DNA of 64,000 nucleotides. Origin: Thermodesulfobacteriota bacterium. Its GTDB lineage: Bacteria > Desulfobacterota > Desulfobacteria > Desulfobacterales > Desulfosudaceae. Location: positions 154,723-218,722 of the forward strand of contig JBFMDX010000007.1 in NCBI GenBank assembly GCA_040753795.1, read 5' to 3'. Positions 47,073 through 56,891 of the stretch are shown piece by piece. The position numbers were made by a program, and so were the translations under genes. The first letter of the stretch is position 1. Every line of letters starts with the position of its first letter. The notes beneath the pieces are model-generated. The model did no database searches and was not told where the DNA came from. It worked only from the letters and a program-made list of their open reading frames with translations.

Positions 47073-48086
47073 CTATAGTTGTTCCAGCAGCTTTTCTTTC
47101 TTGGCCTTATACTCCTTTTCATCGATCAGGCCGGAGTCGTAAAGCTCTTTGAGGTAACGCAGCTTTTCGGTATTCTCCTGCTTGCGGGTTTCCCAAGAAT
47201 CGCCGGATTTCATGGCCGCCGGCTTATCAGCGGCAACCGGCGCCGGTTCTTTTTCGATCGCTTTGAGCGGTTGAGAAGGGCTTTCCTGCAGAGGGACCGG
47301 TTCGGCTTTTATGGTCTGGGGTTCAGGCGCAACTACCGGCTCAGTCTTTAGCGCTTTATCAGGTTCAGAAGCCGCCAAGGAGTCGGTTTTAACCGGAGCC
47401 GCGGCTTCCGGTGTTCCGGTCGCGGGCGAAGCCGCCGGGGCAGGCGGCGGCTCGGGGATATGTTTCATGTCCGCCACTATCCACAGGGGGAAGGGGTTAC
47501 CTTTTTCCGTCAGACGGTGTTCCACAAAATCAGGCGCGACGATGGGAGCAAAAGAGGAACGGATCATCAGGGGATCGGCATTATCCGCCTGTGATAACGC
47601 ATCCGGTCTGCTGCTTAAAATTTCTTCATTCACATACCCAAAGGCCAGGTTCAGACGGTCTCCGGTTTCCACAAAGGCCACGCCGCCGGTCTGCCGGTCT
47701 TTTTTAAACAGCAGGCCGCCGCCGCGGTTGCGGGAAACAAACCTCACCCGCTGTTCCGGATTGGCTTTGGCCAGGGCCTGAACCAGGGCGGGAGCCAGGT
47801 GCTCGATTTCCACTTCCTGAAAAACCGGTTTCCGCTCCGGTTTTCCATAAATCGCGGAATCCGCAAGATAGGACAGTTGCGTCAGGAGGTTTTTCAGGTT
47901 CTCCGGGCTGATATCGGCCGGATGGTGGAACTGCTGTTGGACCACCTGCCCTTTGCGGACCTTGTGTTCCAGGCTGACCGTAACCTCATTCTGATCAACT
48001 ACCGGAGTCTTCACCCAGTAGGGTGCGCAACCCGCAAGGGCGGCGAGGCACAGCCCTAAAGCCAGAAAAATGGAACGCTTTTTCAT
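47073..48086 (-). CDS. Lipoprotein with C-terminal SHOCT motif
   Basis: A 337-residue protein starting at ATG 48086, with GGAGGG upstream. The leader ends in ALAGC, a good lipobox. Residues about 25-195 form a domain I do not recognise. Residues about 205-290 are a proline/alanine/glutamate-rich linker. The last 30 residues (LRYLKELYDSGLIDEKEYKAKKEKLL) are a SHOCT motif, an oligomerisation-type short helix pair. The gene stands alone. Some similarity in layout to envelope stress or assembly proteins, but no assignment is possible. Confidence 0.75.
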   Translation of the reverse strand: MKKRSIFLALGLCLAALAGCAPYWVKTPVVDQNEVTVSLEHKVRKGQVVQQQFHHPADISPENLKNLLTQLSYLADSAIYGKPERKPVFQEVEIEHLAPALVQALAKANPEQRVRFVSRNRGGGLLFKKDRQTGGVAFVETGDRLNLAFGYVNEEILSSRPDALSQADNADPLMIRSSFAPIVAPDFVEHRLTEKGNPFPLWIVADMKHIPEPPPAPAASPATGTPEAAAPVKTDSLAASEPDKALKTEPVVAPEPQTIKAEPVPLQESPSQPLKAIEKEPAPVAADKPAAMKSGDSWETRKQENTEKLRYLKELYDSGLIDEKEYKAKKEKLLEQL

Positions 48087-48126
48087 GAACAAAACCCTCC
48101 GACATATGGATTTACTGTGGAACGAA

Positions 48127-49689
48127 TCAGCACCAGTGCCAGACGGCTTGCCGGTCCTGCTCGCGATAACCGATGTACCCCAGGTCGGAAAACTGCTGCA
48201 CGCTCAGGTTGACAAAGTCCATGGGTTTTCCCGTGACATCGGCCAGGTATCGGGCCAGGGCCTTGACCGGCGAAAGGCCGTTGGCCATGGAAAAAGGCGG
48301 GGCGTTCTCCAGCAGGTCTTCGGACAGGAGTTGAAAAACGATCTCCAGCTTCTGTTTGCCCATGTAGCGCAGCTGCTCCTCAACACTGAGCGTCCCCTCG
48401 CCAAACTCCTTTTCCATGCGGGCCTCTTCCTTTTCGATTTCATCGGAATAATAGGTTTTCACAAACCGCTCGATGTCTTCCGGGCTCAGGGCCGAGGTGC
48501 GCACGATGGCGCTGTTGGCGTCAAAATCGTTCCAGTTGTCGGTGAGCAGTTCCAGGTCGTACCGGTCCATCTCCTCCTTGACCTCGGTGCCCGGAAAGGG
48601 GGCCAGGAAGTGGTAGCCGTATTCCACGTCCAGCTCCCGGGCAAAGCGATGGGACTCCATGAGATTTTCCGGGGTTTCGCCGGGCAGGCCGACGATAAAG
48701 GAACCGAACACCCGCATGCCGGCGGCCTTGGCGTCGGCCACGGCCTTACGGACGCGGTCCAGCTTAATACCTTTTTTGATGCGGTCCAGGACCGCCTGGT
48801 TTCCGGATTCAAAACCGAAAAAAATCGAGTCGCACCCGGCCTGGCGCATCATGGCCAGCATTTCCGGGGTCACGGAATCGGCCCGGGCAAAGCCCGCCCA
48901 GCTGAAGGAAAGACCCCGCCGTTCGATTTCGGCGCAGATCTCCCGCACCCGCCGGGGATTGGAGGTGAAAAAATCATCAGCGAAATTGACGCGCTCAAAC
49001 CCGTAGCCCAGCAGGGTTTCGATTTCATCCACCACCAGACGGGGATCGCGGTTGCGGATGCGGCTGCCGACCATGCGACGGCCCTGGCAGAAGATGCACC
49101 GGCCGGGACAGCCCCGGCTGGTGATGATGCTGATGGGAAACCCCAGGGCCTTATAGCGGGACATGGGCAGCAGGTGCCGGGCCGGCAGGGGCAGTCGGTC
49201 CAGATCGTCGATCAGATCGCGGAGACCGGTGAACCGGATCCGGTCGCCGTCGGCAAACGCGATCCCGCGGACCTCAGCCCAGGCCTTGCGGTCGCCGATG
49301 ACCGGCACCAGTTCCTGAATGGTCGCCTCTCCTTCGCCGACAACGATCAGGTCGATTTCCGGAAATTGGCGCAGGGTGTTTTCATAATCAAAGCTGACAT
49401 GGGGGCCGCCCATAACGGTCACCGCCCGCGGAAAAAGCCGCTTGGCGGTTTTAAGAATATCGGCGGCGGCAAAAAAATTTAAGGTCACCGATCCGGCGCC
49501 GATAACGTCCGGGTCAAAGTCCGCCAGTTCGGCCGCCATCTTTTCCGGTGAATAATACCGGACCATGTAATCCAGGATACGCACCTTCGCACCGGCGGCC
49601 TCAAAGGCGGCGGCGGCATAGCAAAGGCCCAGCGGGGGAGAAGGCGCCTCTTCCAGAGGATAGGGAGAGGCGATCAGAACGACTTTCAT
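48127..49689 (-). CDS. B12-binding-domain radical SAM enzyme
   Basis: A 520-residue class B radical SAM protein. Residues about 1-140 form the cobalamin-binding-like domain (PPLGLCYAAAAFEAAGAKVRI, then GGPHVSF). The radical SAM core follows, with CX3CX2C in SRGCPGRCIFC near residue 195 and the FADDFFT and FIVGLPGET motifs. The C-terminal 130 residues include a helical region. Relatives (BchE/HpnJ/methyltransferase types) modify lipids, tetrapyrroles or antibiotics. The typical DXHXXG cobalamin motif is not visible, so B12 may not be base-off ligated by a His. Substrate unknown; no operon partner. Confidence 0.88.
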   Translation of the reverse strand: MKVVLIASPYPLEEAPSPPLGLCYAAAAFEAAGAKVRILDYMVRYYSPEKMAAELADFDPDVIGAGSVTLNFFAAADILKTAKRLFPRAVTVMGGPHVSFDYENTLRQFPEIDLIVVGEGEATIQELVPVIGDRKAWAEVRGIAFADGDRIRFTGLRDLIDDLDRLPLPARHLLPMSRYKALGFPISIITSRGCPGRCIFCQGRRMVGSRIRNRDPRLVVDEIETLLGYGFERVNFADDFFTSNPRRVREICAEIERRGLSFSWAGFARADSVTPEMLAMMRQAGCDSIFFGFESGNQAVLDRIKKGIKLDRVRKAVADAKAAGMRVFGSFIVGLPGETPENLMESHRFARELDVEYGYHFLAPFPGTEVKEEMDRYDLELLTDNWNDFDANSAIVRTSALSPEDIERFVKTYYSDEIEKEEARMEKEFGEGTLSVEEQLRYMGKQKLEIVFQLLSEDLLENAPPFSMANGLSPVKALARYLADVTGKPMDFVNLSVQQFSDLGYIGYREQDRQAVWHWC

Positions 49690-49860
49690 ATAAATTCCAA
49701 TCCACTTTTGGCTCCCGTCCGGGAATACGGACAGCAGATGACGGCAAAATCCATTCCGGAACGGCAGATGGGAACAATAGAAGAGTTTTGCCGGAGAGTC
49801 AATAAATAAGGTGCCGAATAGGCTATGGTATTACTATATCGAACTCCCCGGGTGGAGTCG

Positions 49861-50430
49861 TTAAGGCGTGGCGGCCTTCCGGCCCAGGTCAGCCGCCTTT
49901 TTCCTGGCTTTCTCGTCCCGGATGATATCTCCCTTGTTGGCGGCCGAAGCCATGACGACGCCCAGCCAGTGCATACCGGTCATATCAACCGTTGATTTAA
50001 AGCTATGCATTACGGGGTCGGCCGTATGGACATTGGTGTCCCCGCAGACCGTGATGACCCCGACGCGCTTGCGCTTCATTATGGCACCGTACTCCTTGTG
50101 CCAGCTCCAGTTTTCATCAAAAAAAGCGCACCACCTGTCCAGATAGGCTTTCATCTGCGCGGTCATGGACCAGAAATAGACCGGAACGCTATGGATAATG
50201 ACGTCCGCTTCCAGTATCTTTTTGTGAATGGCCGGCATGTCGTCTTTGATGACACACAGACCGGTCTGGTTGCACTTCTTGCAGTCCTTGCACCCGGATA
50301 TTTTCTTTTTATCCAGGATGATTTTTTCCACCCTGGCCCCGGCCGCTTCCGCAGCGGCCAGCGCGTCATCCAGAAGAACATCACTGTTGCCGCCGATTCG
50401 CGGACTTCCCATGATACCCAGTACGTTCAT
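49861..50430 (-). CDS. Flavodoxin-fold NADPH-dependent FMN reductase
   Basis: A 189-residue iron-sulfur-flavoprotein-like reductase: phosphate loop GIMGSPRIGGNSDVLLD, cysteines KISGCKDCKKCNQTGLCVIKDD that could hold a cluster, and HSVPVYFWSMTAQMKAYLDRW. GGGGAGG precedes the ATG. It is similar in style to the flavodoxin half of the ArsC fusion but is a separate protein. The electron acceptor is unknown. Confidence 0.85.
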   Translation of the reverse strand: MNVLGIMGSPRIGGNSDVLLDDALAAAEAAGARVEKIILDKKKISGCKDCKKCNQTGLCVIKDDMPAIHKKILEADVIIHSVPVYFWSMTAQMKAYLDRWCAFFDENWSWHKEYGAIMKRKRVGVITVCGDTNVHTADPVMHSFKSTVDMTGMHWLGVVMASAANKGDIIRDEKARKKAADLGRKAATP

Positions 50431-50789
50431 TTTAATCCTCCCCGGAACATGATTGAAAACATATCGGAAACCCGAGTGCCCCCGTCATACCGATAAGCCG
50501 TGAACCAGCATGTTTTGTATGACGATATCATCAACGGGCTTAGAGATCTCCCAACCCGTTTTGATTTTTGGGTGATCCCACGGGGAATTGAACCCTCGTT
50601 ACAGGCGTGAGAAAGCGTTCCCCAGGCGTATTCCACCTGATTTTATTTGCTTTTTTGGCCACCAAAAGTCGTTTTGGGAACAATGGGCCGTCAAAAACAA
50701 ATGCTGATGTGTTGCCAGAGGGTTGATTGTTTGTAAAAGTTAAAATCTTCCCGGACAGTTTAAGCCGAGCAATAAGCGCCACTCAACCC
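50431..50789. other. Intergenic edge of the AT-rich accessory region
   Basis: No gene is supported. The minus strand holds a tRNA-3'-end-like stretch (GAGGGTTCAATTCCC then GGGATCACCC, about 50571-50605) that does not fold into a full tRNA. Base composition becomes more A+T-rich beyond this point. Confidence 0.35.
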
Positions 50790-52172
50790 TTATAAATCCT
50801 CGTCTTTCTGAACTTTTCCAGAGGGGCCCTGCTTGATCTCCGTTTTGGGGCGATCTATGTTTGGATCGTTTTCATCTAAAAAACCGCTTTGAGTGTTTTC
50901 ACCTCCGTCCACAGCGGACTGGCTTGTGTCAGGATTAATAATTGTATTTTCATGCATTTCTTTAGCTGTTTTTTCCGCCTGAGCCGAAACACTAGGAAGA
51001 TAAACTGAAACAGCATATGCAATTGCATTATCATCATCCATCCAAGATTTTGAAGTAACCCCAGGTGGTAGAATCCCCTGGCGAATGCTTCCCCACTCAT
51101 CGGAAGACTTAATCTTGTTTATAAATGTCTGTTTAGTCTGATCAAATTTTTTATATTCAACAGGATCGGGGGAAGAAGCAACATCTTTGGCTTTAAGTTC
51201 TTCAAAATCTTCGATGCTTTCTTTGGTTTGCTCATCCAGCTTTCCACGCCAACTGGTATCATCACCCAAGATCAGACCGCAGAGGGCATCTTTGGCGCGC
51301 AAGCTCGCATTTCTTTCAGCTTGAAGATTTAACTTGTTCTGCATGGTAGAATTTTGGTGCGCCTGCACAACTGCGCTTCCAAAGCCGACAAAAGCAATTT
51401 CACCAGTTTGGTCAACTGTTACAATTTTCCCCCCTATCGGTGGAACAAGACCGTTTTGGATTTCAACTAAAACTGCGTTTAAGCCATCACTTATTGTATC
51501 TGCCTGTAGGCTGTTAACATCCGGGCGTTTATATTTTCCCTGTGTTTTGGGAGTGGTAACAATACTTACCCATACCGAATTGTTAGCGGTATCATCAAAG
51601 ACTTCATACACCACAAATCCCCTTAACAACATTTGAACCGTTTGCTCCAGGGTTTCTTGTGAATCATCCTTAGACGTTGCCAACGATTCAGTTTCAGTAT
51701 TAATGGTGCTAAGTGTTTGCCGGATCTTGTCTTTTCCGGAATTTGAAAGCCCATTCAAAGATTCTGCTAAGCTGGTTTTTGATTGCATAAAAGCTTTAAG
51801 ATATGCATTACGTTTTGAAATACGAGTAGCGGTAGAGTTATTCATTTCTCGATAGCTGCTCTGACCACACGCGACCCAACCAAACCCGCTTGGGAATTTT
51901 ATCATTTTGCAGCCAGTTTCTCTCTTTTGAACAACGGTATTGATTGCATCTTGAGCTGTACTGGCAGTAACTGCTTTCTGGCTGGTCAATTGATCTTTTT
52001 CAATGGTAACTGATTGCGGTTGATTTACTGTTATCCGTTTAGCGTGCTCCTCAGGAGTTTTTGCTTGAACGGGAGGAAGAAAGTCATCGGCGTTAATGGT
52101 TGCGCATGAAGCATTTTCACAAAAACAGAAGGCGGAATACATAAGCAGATAAACAAAAATTTTTTTAATCAT
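50790..52172 (-). CDS. Secreted protein of unknown function, AT-rich gene pair
   Basis: A 460-residue protein when started at ATG 52172, with AGGAGAAG upstream. The signal peptide (MIKKIFVYLLMYSAFCFCENAS) ends in a cysteine-containing region, but the lipobox is poor. Residues about 120-230 include SKRNAYLKAFMQSKTSLAESL and VQMLLRGFVVYEVFDDTANNSVWVSIV, a LPP20/FlgT-like pattern, where an alpha-beta domain follows a helix made from 'repeated-name' residues. The C-terminal 50 residues are acidic and low in complexity. It overlaps the upstream gene by 8 bp. Codon use is A+T-rich compared with the surroundings. Confidence 0.6.
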   Translation of the reverse strand: MIKKIFVYLLMYSAFCFCENASCATINADDFLPPVQAKTPEEHAKRITVNQPQSVTIEKDQLTSQKAVTASTAQDAINTVVQKRETGCKMIKFPSGFGWVACGQSSYREMNNSTATRISKRNAYLKAFMQSKTSLAESLNGLSNSGKDKIRQTLSTINTETESLATSKDDSQETLEQTVQMLLRGFVVYEVFDDTANNSVWVSIVTTPKTQGKYKRPDVNSLQADTISDGLNAVLVEIQNGLVPPIGGKIVTVDQTGEIAFVGFGSAVVQAHQNSTMQNKLNLQAERNASLRAKDALCGLILGDDTSWRGKLDEQTKESIEDFEELKAKDVASSPDPVEYKKFDQTKQTFINKIKSSDEWGSIRQGILPPGVTSKSWMDDDNAIAYAVSVYLPSVSAQAEKTAKEMHENTIINPDTSQSAVDGGENTQSGFLDENDPNIDRPKTEIKQGPSGKVQKDEDL

Positions 52173-53397
52173 CTTCTTCTCCTGCCTGCTCTTCTTCAAT
52201 AAAATAGCATTTTATCTCTTTTAAATTCTTCATTTCCTCTAAACTTAATTTAGTAATATAATTTAAGCTGAATCCTCGATGATATTCTCCTACAGAGCCA
52301 AAGAAAAAAGGTGAAATCATCCAAACAAAGGCATCCCGTGACGGATCGGAAAAGGAATGAACAAAAAAAGGAAAGTGTAAAAAATAAAGTTCAACATTAG
52401 GCACAAACCCTCTTGTTTCATGATGGCCATCCCACTTCAATTCGTTTGATTTTAATATACCTCCTTGCAACCCAATCAATTCAATTCGTAGTGGATACTG
52501 CGTTCTTTTAAACTTGTTCAATGCAAATGTAAATATTTTCTCATCAAGAACATACCAATTCCATCTTAAATTATCCCCGCTGCTATTGCTTCCAATATTC
52601 AAATATATTACTCTATATTGGTCGCTATTATATTTTTTTGCTAACCTCTGCTCAACATCCCATAGTGGATATTCCCATCCTGGCTGCTGCATACCACTTG
52701 GGGGAGGAATGTTGGTAGATGTATAGTCTTTTGATTTATCGACACAAACTTGCTCTAAGATTCCCTGAAGTGAGGGCGCAACTTTATCATAGTAGTCTGC
52801 TTGATTATATAAAATTTCCATTTTCCAGGAGACCACAGCGCCATCATTTTCTTTTGTTGTAATTTCTGGATTTTGATCAACTATTCGAGGAGATAGTAAT
52901 CCGATTGGTAAACCTTCTAATGCTTTTGCGAATAACTCTTTAGCATCCGTTTGCGTCTTTATCTGAGTTAATGTTTCAGCGAATAACGACGTTCCATCCA
53001 CTGAAATTATACTGATATTTTTTTCCCGTAATTTTTCAATTAGTTTTTTTTTTTGGACAGTGGCTTTAATAGATGACTCGAATAAACCGTCTGGCCTTCT
53101 TTCATCTTTTATTTTTTGGACTTCACTTACAAACCCGTCACTGTACGTCAGAACCTGATCTTTGATTACTGTCTCATTGTTAACTAACGTTTCGGCATCC
53201 ACAACTGTCCCAAGAGCTTGTTGGATTGCATTTGAAAGTGCATTTTTAAAGGAACTTTCATAATCCAGCCCGATTCCCGTGGCCACCACTGTAATTGCTT
53301 CTGCTTGGTTTTTATTGCCTTCTGCAGAAACGTTGTTAATACAATAGGCCATCACAAAAGCCGCAATTAACAAAAAATAGTTGATCAGACTTTTCAC
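52165..53397 (-). CDS. Secreted FlgT/LPP20-like protein
   Basis: A 410-residue protein with signal peptide MKSLINYFLLIAAFVMAYCINNVSA. Residues about 30-115 (ATGIGLDYESSFKNALSNAI, QQALGTVVDAETLV, TYSDGFVSEVQKIKDE) match the N-terminal domain pattern of FlgT-like and LPP20-like envelope proteins. The remaining 290 residues are aromatic-rich and not recognised. It is the first gene of the AT-rich pair. No flagellar gene is near, so a role in flagella is unlikely. Confidence 0.6.
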   Translation of the reverse strand: MKSLINYFLLIAAFVMAYCINNVSAEGNKNQAEAITVVATGIGLDYESSFKNALSNAIQQALGTVVDAETLVNNETVIKDQVLTYSDGFVSEVQKIKDERRPDGLFESSIKATVQKKKLIEKLREKNISIISVDGTSLFAETLTQIKTQTDAKELFAKALEGLPIGLLSPRIVDQNPEITTKENDGAVVSWKMEILYNQADYYDKVAPSLQGILEQVCVDKSKDYTSTNIPPPSGMQQPGWEYPLWDVEQRLAKKYNSDQYRVIYLNIGSNSSGDNLRWNWYVLDEKIFTFALNKFKRTQYPLRIELIGLQGGILKSNELKWDGHHETRGFVPNVELYFLHFPFFVHSFSDPSRDAFVWMISPFFFGSVGEYHRGFSLNYITKLSLEEMKNLKEIKCYFIEEEQAGEEDD

Positions 53398-53727
53398 GGG
53401 TCCGACCCTTTCTTTACTGTTCTAAAAAGCTAAAATAAAAATAAAGAACGCTTATTATGCGACACAAGACAAAATCCCCTAATATTTTATATATACATTA
53501 AGGCTGCTATTTATGTCAATTGTTCTAACTGTTTGTGCTGGATCATTATTGCCTGATGCTTTTGGTCAACACACCCTTTATTCCAGTCATTTCGTAACAG
53601 AACAACAGAAAAATTTTTTCCCCCTAGTTCTTGCTCAAACTTAAAAGATTTTATCTTCGCCAAGAATCCAGTGGATTGGTATAATTATGGTAAGCAATAA
53701 TTCTCGCTTTGAGGTGTTTCAGCTTTA
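53398..53727. other. AT-rich intergenic region
   Basis: Separates the secreted pair from the MBL gene, all on the minus strand; it should hold the promoter of the pair and the end of the next transcript. I see no clear hairpin terminator or gene. Confidence 0.4.
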
Positions 53728-55059
53728 CTATTGCAATATTTTTAAATCTAACACCTCCCCGTCATTTAGCACCTTAACGCGGGCAGGATCGATGAACTGC
53801 GTATAATCGTCGGGGAAAAACGTATGAATGGGGATAAGAATGCCGGGATTGACAGCTGTGACCAGCCGGCCCAGATCGGCAATGGTGGCATGGCCGCTGG
53901 TATGAATCTGTTTGTAGGTGATGTTTTTTTTCTGGCAAAAACTGGTGAAGATACTGTCCGGGTCACTCAAATAGCCTGTCCACATGGACCAGATGCATTG
54001 TATCCTGGCGGGATCAAGTCCGTCTGTCAGTTCTGCCAACCGTCTGTTGGCCCGGGCTAAAACAAAAAACTTCTCGGGGTTGGCCTTTAATTCATCCGGA
54101 AAAATTCTGGCGTCTCTTTTTTTCAGGGCTTTTAAGAACCCGAAATGGCCGGCATCGGCAAGCGCATTACCATGGCCATGGAAATATAGCAGCCGAATAT
54201 CATCCCAGAAATACTGGGGAATGTTTTTCGACTCCTCCTTTAATAAAAAAAGGATATAGGCGGTATAATAGTCTATGACCAGGCTTCGGCCCGTTGCCTG
54301 GGCCGCCCGGCAGGCGGTCACAATTCTGTCCACATTTTGGGCCGCGCAGAATAACAGTACCAGCCTGTTGCTGTCTTTGATCTCATCGATAATCGCGTCC
54401 CGGACAGCGGGTTCGTCCGGATACGGATATTCCCCGGGCTTTCTGCCCAGCGATGACCCCTCCATTAACATGGCATCCACATCTTTTGGCGGGTGAACGA
54501 TAAGATGCGCAAAGAGTCGATGCTTATAACCATGCGCCCGAAGATCACCAGTAAAAAACACTTTTTTTCCGTCTGCCTCGACTTCAACCGCAATGGCGCC
54601 AGGCGCGGAGTGGTCTACCGGATGGGCTTTGATGGTAAATGGACCGATCGAGACCGGTTTCCAGGCCGGGAGGGTTGTTATGCGTGCCGGATCGATCTGG
54701 TCGGGGAAAAACAGACGGTTTGCTCCGATCAGTTTTTTTGTGACCTCGCTGGCCAAAACCGGAACCCCGGGTTTGACAAAATGGCCGAGGCCATGATGAT
54801 CCCGGTGGGCATGGGTCAGCACAATCCCGGAAATGCCGCAATCTGAATCATCGTAAAGACCCGGTACATTGGGGAGAACCTTGCTGTTTATCAGTTCATC
54901 CACCGGTCGTTTGACCGTCTTGTCGTCAAACTCCGAGCCATCGGGATTGACCAAGGGCAACCCCATATCCAGAAGCAGACCATGACCGCCGGACCTTAAC
55001 TCAACACAAGTTCCGCCGATCTCATGGGTACCTTTGTGGGGGATGATCTGCATTAACAT
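53728..55059 (-). CDS. Metallo-beta-lactamase-fold hydrolase, beta-CASP/RNase J-like
   Basis: A 443-residue hydrolase. Metal motifs run in order: LTHAHRDHHG (HxHxDH), HPVDHSAPGA (third His), FTGDLRAHG (Asp), and IHTSGHA with PIHTF near the end, as in the beta-CASP group of nucleases. The inserted region (about residues 205-370) has the beta-CASP location. RNase J enzymes are longer (about 550 residues) and carry a C-terminal domain that is missing here. A nuclease role is therefore likely but not certain. It ends an operon-like series, 6 bp after the PD-(D/E)XK-like gene. Confidence 0.8.
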   Translation of the reverse strand: MLMQIIPHKGTHEIGGTCVELRSGGHGLLLDMGLPLVNPDGSEFDDKTVKRPVDELINSKVLPNVPGLYDDSDCGISGIVLTHAHRDHHGLGHFVKPGVPVLASEVTKKLIGANRLFFPDQIDPARITTLPAWKPVSIGPFTIKAHPVDHSAPGAIAVEVEADGKKVFFTGDLRAHGYKHRLFAHLIVHPPKDVDAMLMEGSSLGRKPGEYPYPDEPAVRDAIIDEIKDSNRLVLLFCAAQNVDRIVTACRAAQATGRSLVIDYYTAYILFLLKEESKNIPQYFWDDIRLLYFHGHGNALADAGHFGFLKALKKRDARIFPDELKANPEKFFVLARANRRLAELTDGLDPARIQCIWSMWTGYLSDPDSIFTSFCQKKNITYKQIHTSGHATIADLGRLVTAVNPGILIPIHTFFPDDYTQFIDPARVKVLNDGEVLDLKILQ

Positions 55060-55065
55060 TTACCG

Positions 55066-56034
55066 TTATGTTATTTGATTTATTGATACTACTTTGTAAG
55101 TTCTGTCATCATAATAAGCCACATAAGGGATAATACTATCGTTCTTTATTGATAACGGAGGCCTTTGTTTAAACATGCTGATTGCGTTTGAAAAAATTGT
55201 TTTGTCGCTTAGCGCAATTGTCAATACAGATTCAACTTTTAATTCTTTGGGGACACTACCCCCAAACTCAAATAAATTATACCATGCATTGCCAGAGCTT
55301 GAACGCAACATCATGACAAGTGAACTCGCATAGATAAGATTCTGTTTAATGGCTTTTATTAGGGCTTGCGTTGATAATCCCGGCTTTTTTAGCTCCCATA
55401 CAGAAAGCCTTGTCCCCCGGCCCCTACCTCTTCGTGCAAGGATATCTATATTGCCGCCTCTATTACTTGGCTCCGGTTTGCCATTACAAGCTTTTACTGG
55501 TAACGGTACTTGGAGGGGACAACCAACAATTAGAACTGGCTGGATACCGGGCATACCCCGTTTTGTGGGCGGGTTTTTCATCGCCTCTATAATTTTTGTT
55601 TCAATCTGGTGCTCCGGTGAATGAGTTGTTTTTTTTTGCAAAAACTTAAATGTATTGCGAAAATCTTTTGCTTCTTTGCTATCCCAATCGACTGGAAAAT
55701 CATCTTTATTAAAAGTAAGTCCAAAGTATTTTTTATTTGACGCCACATGATTGATAGGTTTTTCCGTGATATAAAGTTTAACAGCGCCATGCTTGAGTAC
55801 CCTGATTTCAGCCACTTCCTGCCCTAAAAGACGGACAGAAAAAGATGGTGTAGCTTTCTTCAATTTTGTAACACTTGTATATACCTTGAGAGGCTTCCAT
55901 TCATGAAAAGCCTTTCGTGCCTTTTGAACCTCTGGCATATTTTTGTTTATATCATTTATCCAGCCCGAAATTGTTTTTTCAAAAGTTTGATTCGAGGTCC
56001 AAAGTTTTTCTACATCGGTTATCAATTGTTGCAT
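55066..56034 (-). CDS. Putative PD-(D/E)XK-fold protein
   Basis: A 322-residue protein when started at ATG 56034, with GAGGTG upstream. Residues about 205-235 read GGNIDILARRG, a loop, then LSVWELKKPG: the D...ExK signature of the PD-(D/E)XK nuclease core, followed by a helix (LIKAIKQNLIYASSLVMM). The N-terminal 150 residues are helical and not recognised. A+T-rich. It lies 6 bp before the MBL gene and 104 bp after the HExxH gene. Confidence 0.6.
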   Translation of the reverse strand: MQQLITDVEKLWTSNQTFEKTISGWINDINKNMPEVQKARKAFHEWKPLKVYTSVTKLKKATPSFSVRLLGQEVAEIRVLKHGAVKLYITEKPINHVASNKKYFGLTFNKDDFPVDWDSKEAKDFRNTFKFLQKKTTHSPEHQIETKIIEAMKNPPTKRGMPGIQPVLIVGCPLQVPLPVKACNGKPEPSNRGGNIDILARRGRGRGTRLSVWELKKPGLSTQALIKAIKQNLIYASSLVMMLRSSSGNAWYNLFEFGGSVPKELKVESVLTIALSDKTIFSNAISMFKQRPPLSIKNDSIIPYVAYYDDRTYKVVSINQIT

Positions 56035-56138
56035 TTTTACACCTCTTGATTTAATCGGTCCTATGAAGGCCCTCAATATCGCTTTTTCCAGGCATATAAT
56101 TTAGGCCTGTTACCTCAATCCATATAATCTGAAAGGTC

Positions 56139-56876
56139 TCATAATACCGCCTCAACGTATCCGCCCTTGATATTGTTAAGGAGGGCATACAGCATTCCGT
56201 CTACATCAACACCGTTATTGAGCAAACGGGTATTGTTCGGGGGAGACAAATACGCTGTTACGCCCTGTTTAAACATGGCTTCGTCGGCATATTTCGGCCA
56301 GTCCCTGTACCCCGGCGATGTATAATTGAACGCATTGAACATCATCTGATTAAAAACAATGGGGTTCATTCTTCCAATCTGAGCCTGCCATTTCTGCCTC
56401 TCTCGGGCTATTTTTATTCTGGCCCAGGCAACGGCAAGGGCCTCCTCCGTAAGTGCATCATAGGTGCCGCCGAACCAAGCCCTTAAAACGTCACAATAAA
56501 AATGGAAGAGCTCATGATGGTATGTTTTTAAGGTAACTAGATGAAATCCGAACACCAAATCGTTTTTGGAAATATATCGGACACGCATCATGACTACGTG
56601 GACGAGGCTCCAAAAAAAGCCGCGGAGATTACGTGCTGATAGATAGATCCGGCCGGGACTGCTCATGGGCATGTAAAGTCCAAGAATCTTTCTGCATTCA
56701 AGACGTTCGGAAGGCGACTCGTTTTCTTTGAGGACATCCGGTTCCGGGTTGAGATATTTCTCTATGGAAACTACGGGAACATTATTGCGCCCGATCAATG
56801 CTTCTCCGAATTCGCCTTCTTCAAGCGCATCGATCTCATGCCTGATTTCCTTTGCCAGATCATCAATGATACCCAT
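56139..56876 (-). CDS. Putative HExxH zinc metallopeptidase-like protein
   Basis: A 245-residue soluble protein. HELFH at residues 121-125, inside YHHELFHFYCDVLRAWFG, fits the HExxH zinc motif. The EEALAVAWA helix 19 residues later can supply the third ligand, as in gluzincins. The rest has no recognised domain. AGGTGT precedes the ATG. It follows the zinc-ribbon gene by 15 bp. Zincins of this kind occur in defence and toxin contexts as well as in housekeeping; the substrate is unknown. Confidence 0.6.
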   Translation of the reverse strand: MGIIDDLAKEIRHEIDALEEGEFGEALIGRNNVPVVSIEKYLNPEPDVLKENESPSERLECRKILGLYMPMSSPGRIYLSARNLRGFFWSLVHVVMMRVRYISKNDLVFGFHLVTLKTYHHELFHFYCDVLRAWFGGTYDALTEEALAVAWARIKIARERQKWQAQIGRMNPIVFNQMMFNAFNYTSPGYRDWPKYADEAMFKQGVTAYLSPPNNTRLLNNGVDVDGMLYALLNNIKGGYVEAVL

Positions 56877-56891
56877 AACACCTCCGACGCA

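Noticed and set aside
48070..49482. 470-codon plus-strand open frame opposite the radical SAM gene
   Set aside because: Antisense shadow of a GC-rich gene whose product has clear motifs; the shadow product has none.
50565..50645. tRNA-like stretch on the minus strand (GGGTTCAATTCCC followed by GGGATCACCC)
   Set aside because: The T-arm stem has mismatches in its outer pairs, and no anticodon or D-arm can be paired in the upstream 60 bases. At most a decayed tRNA end left by an integration.
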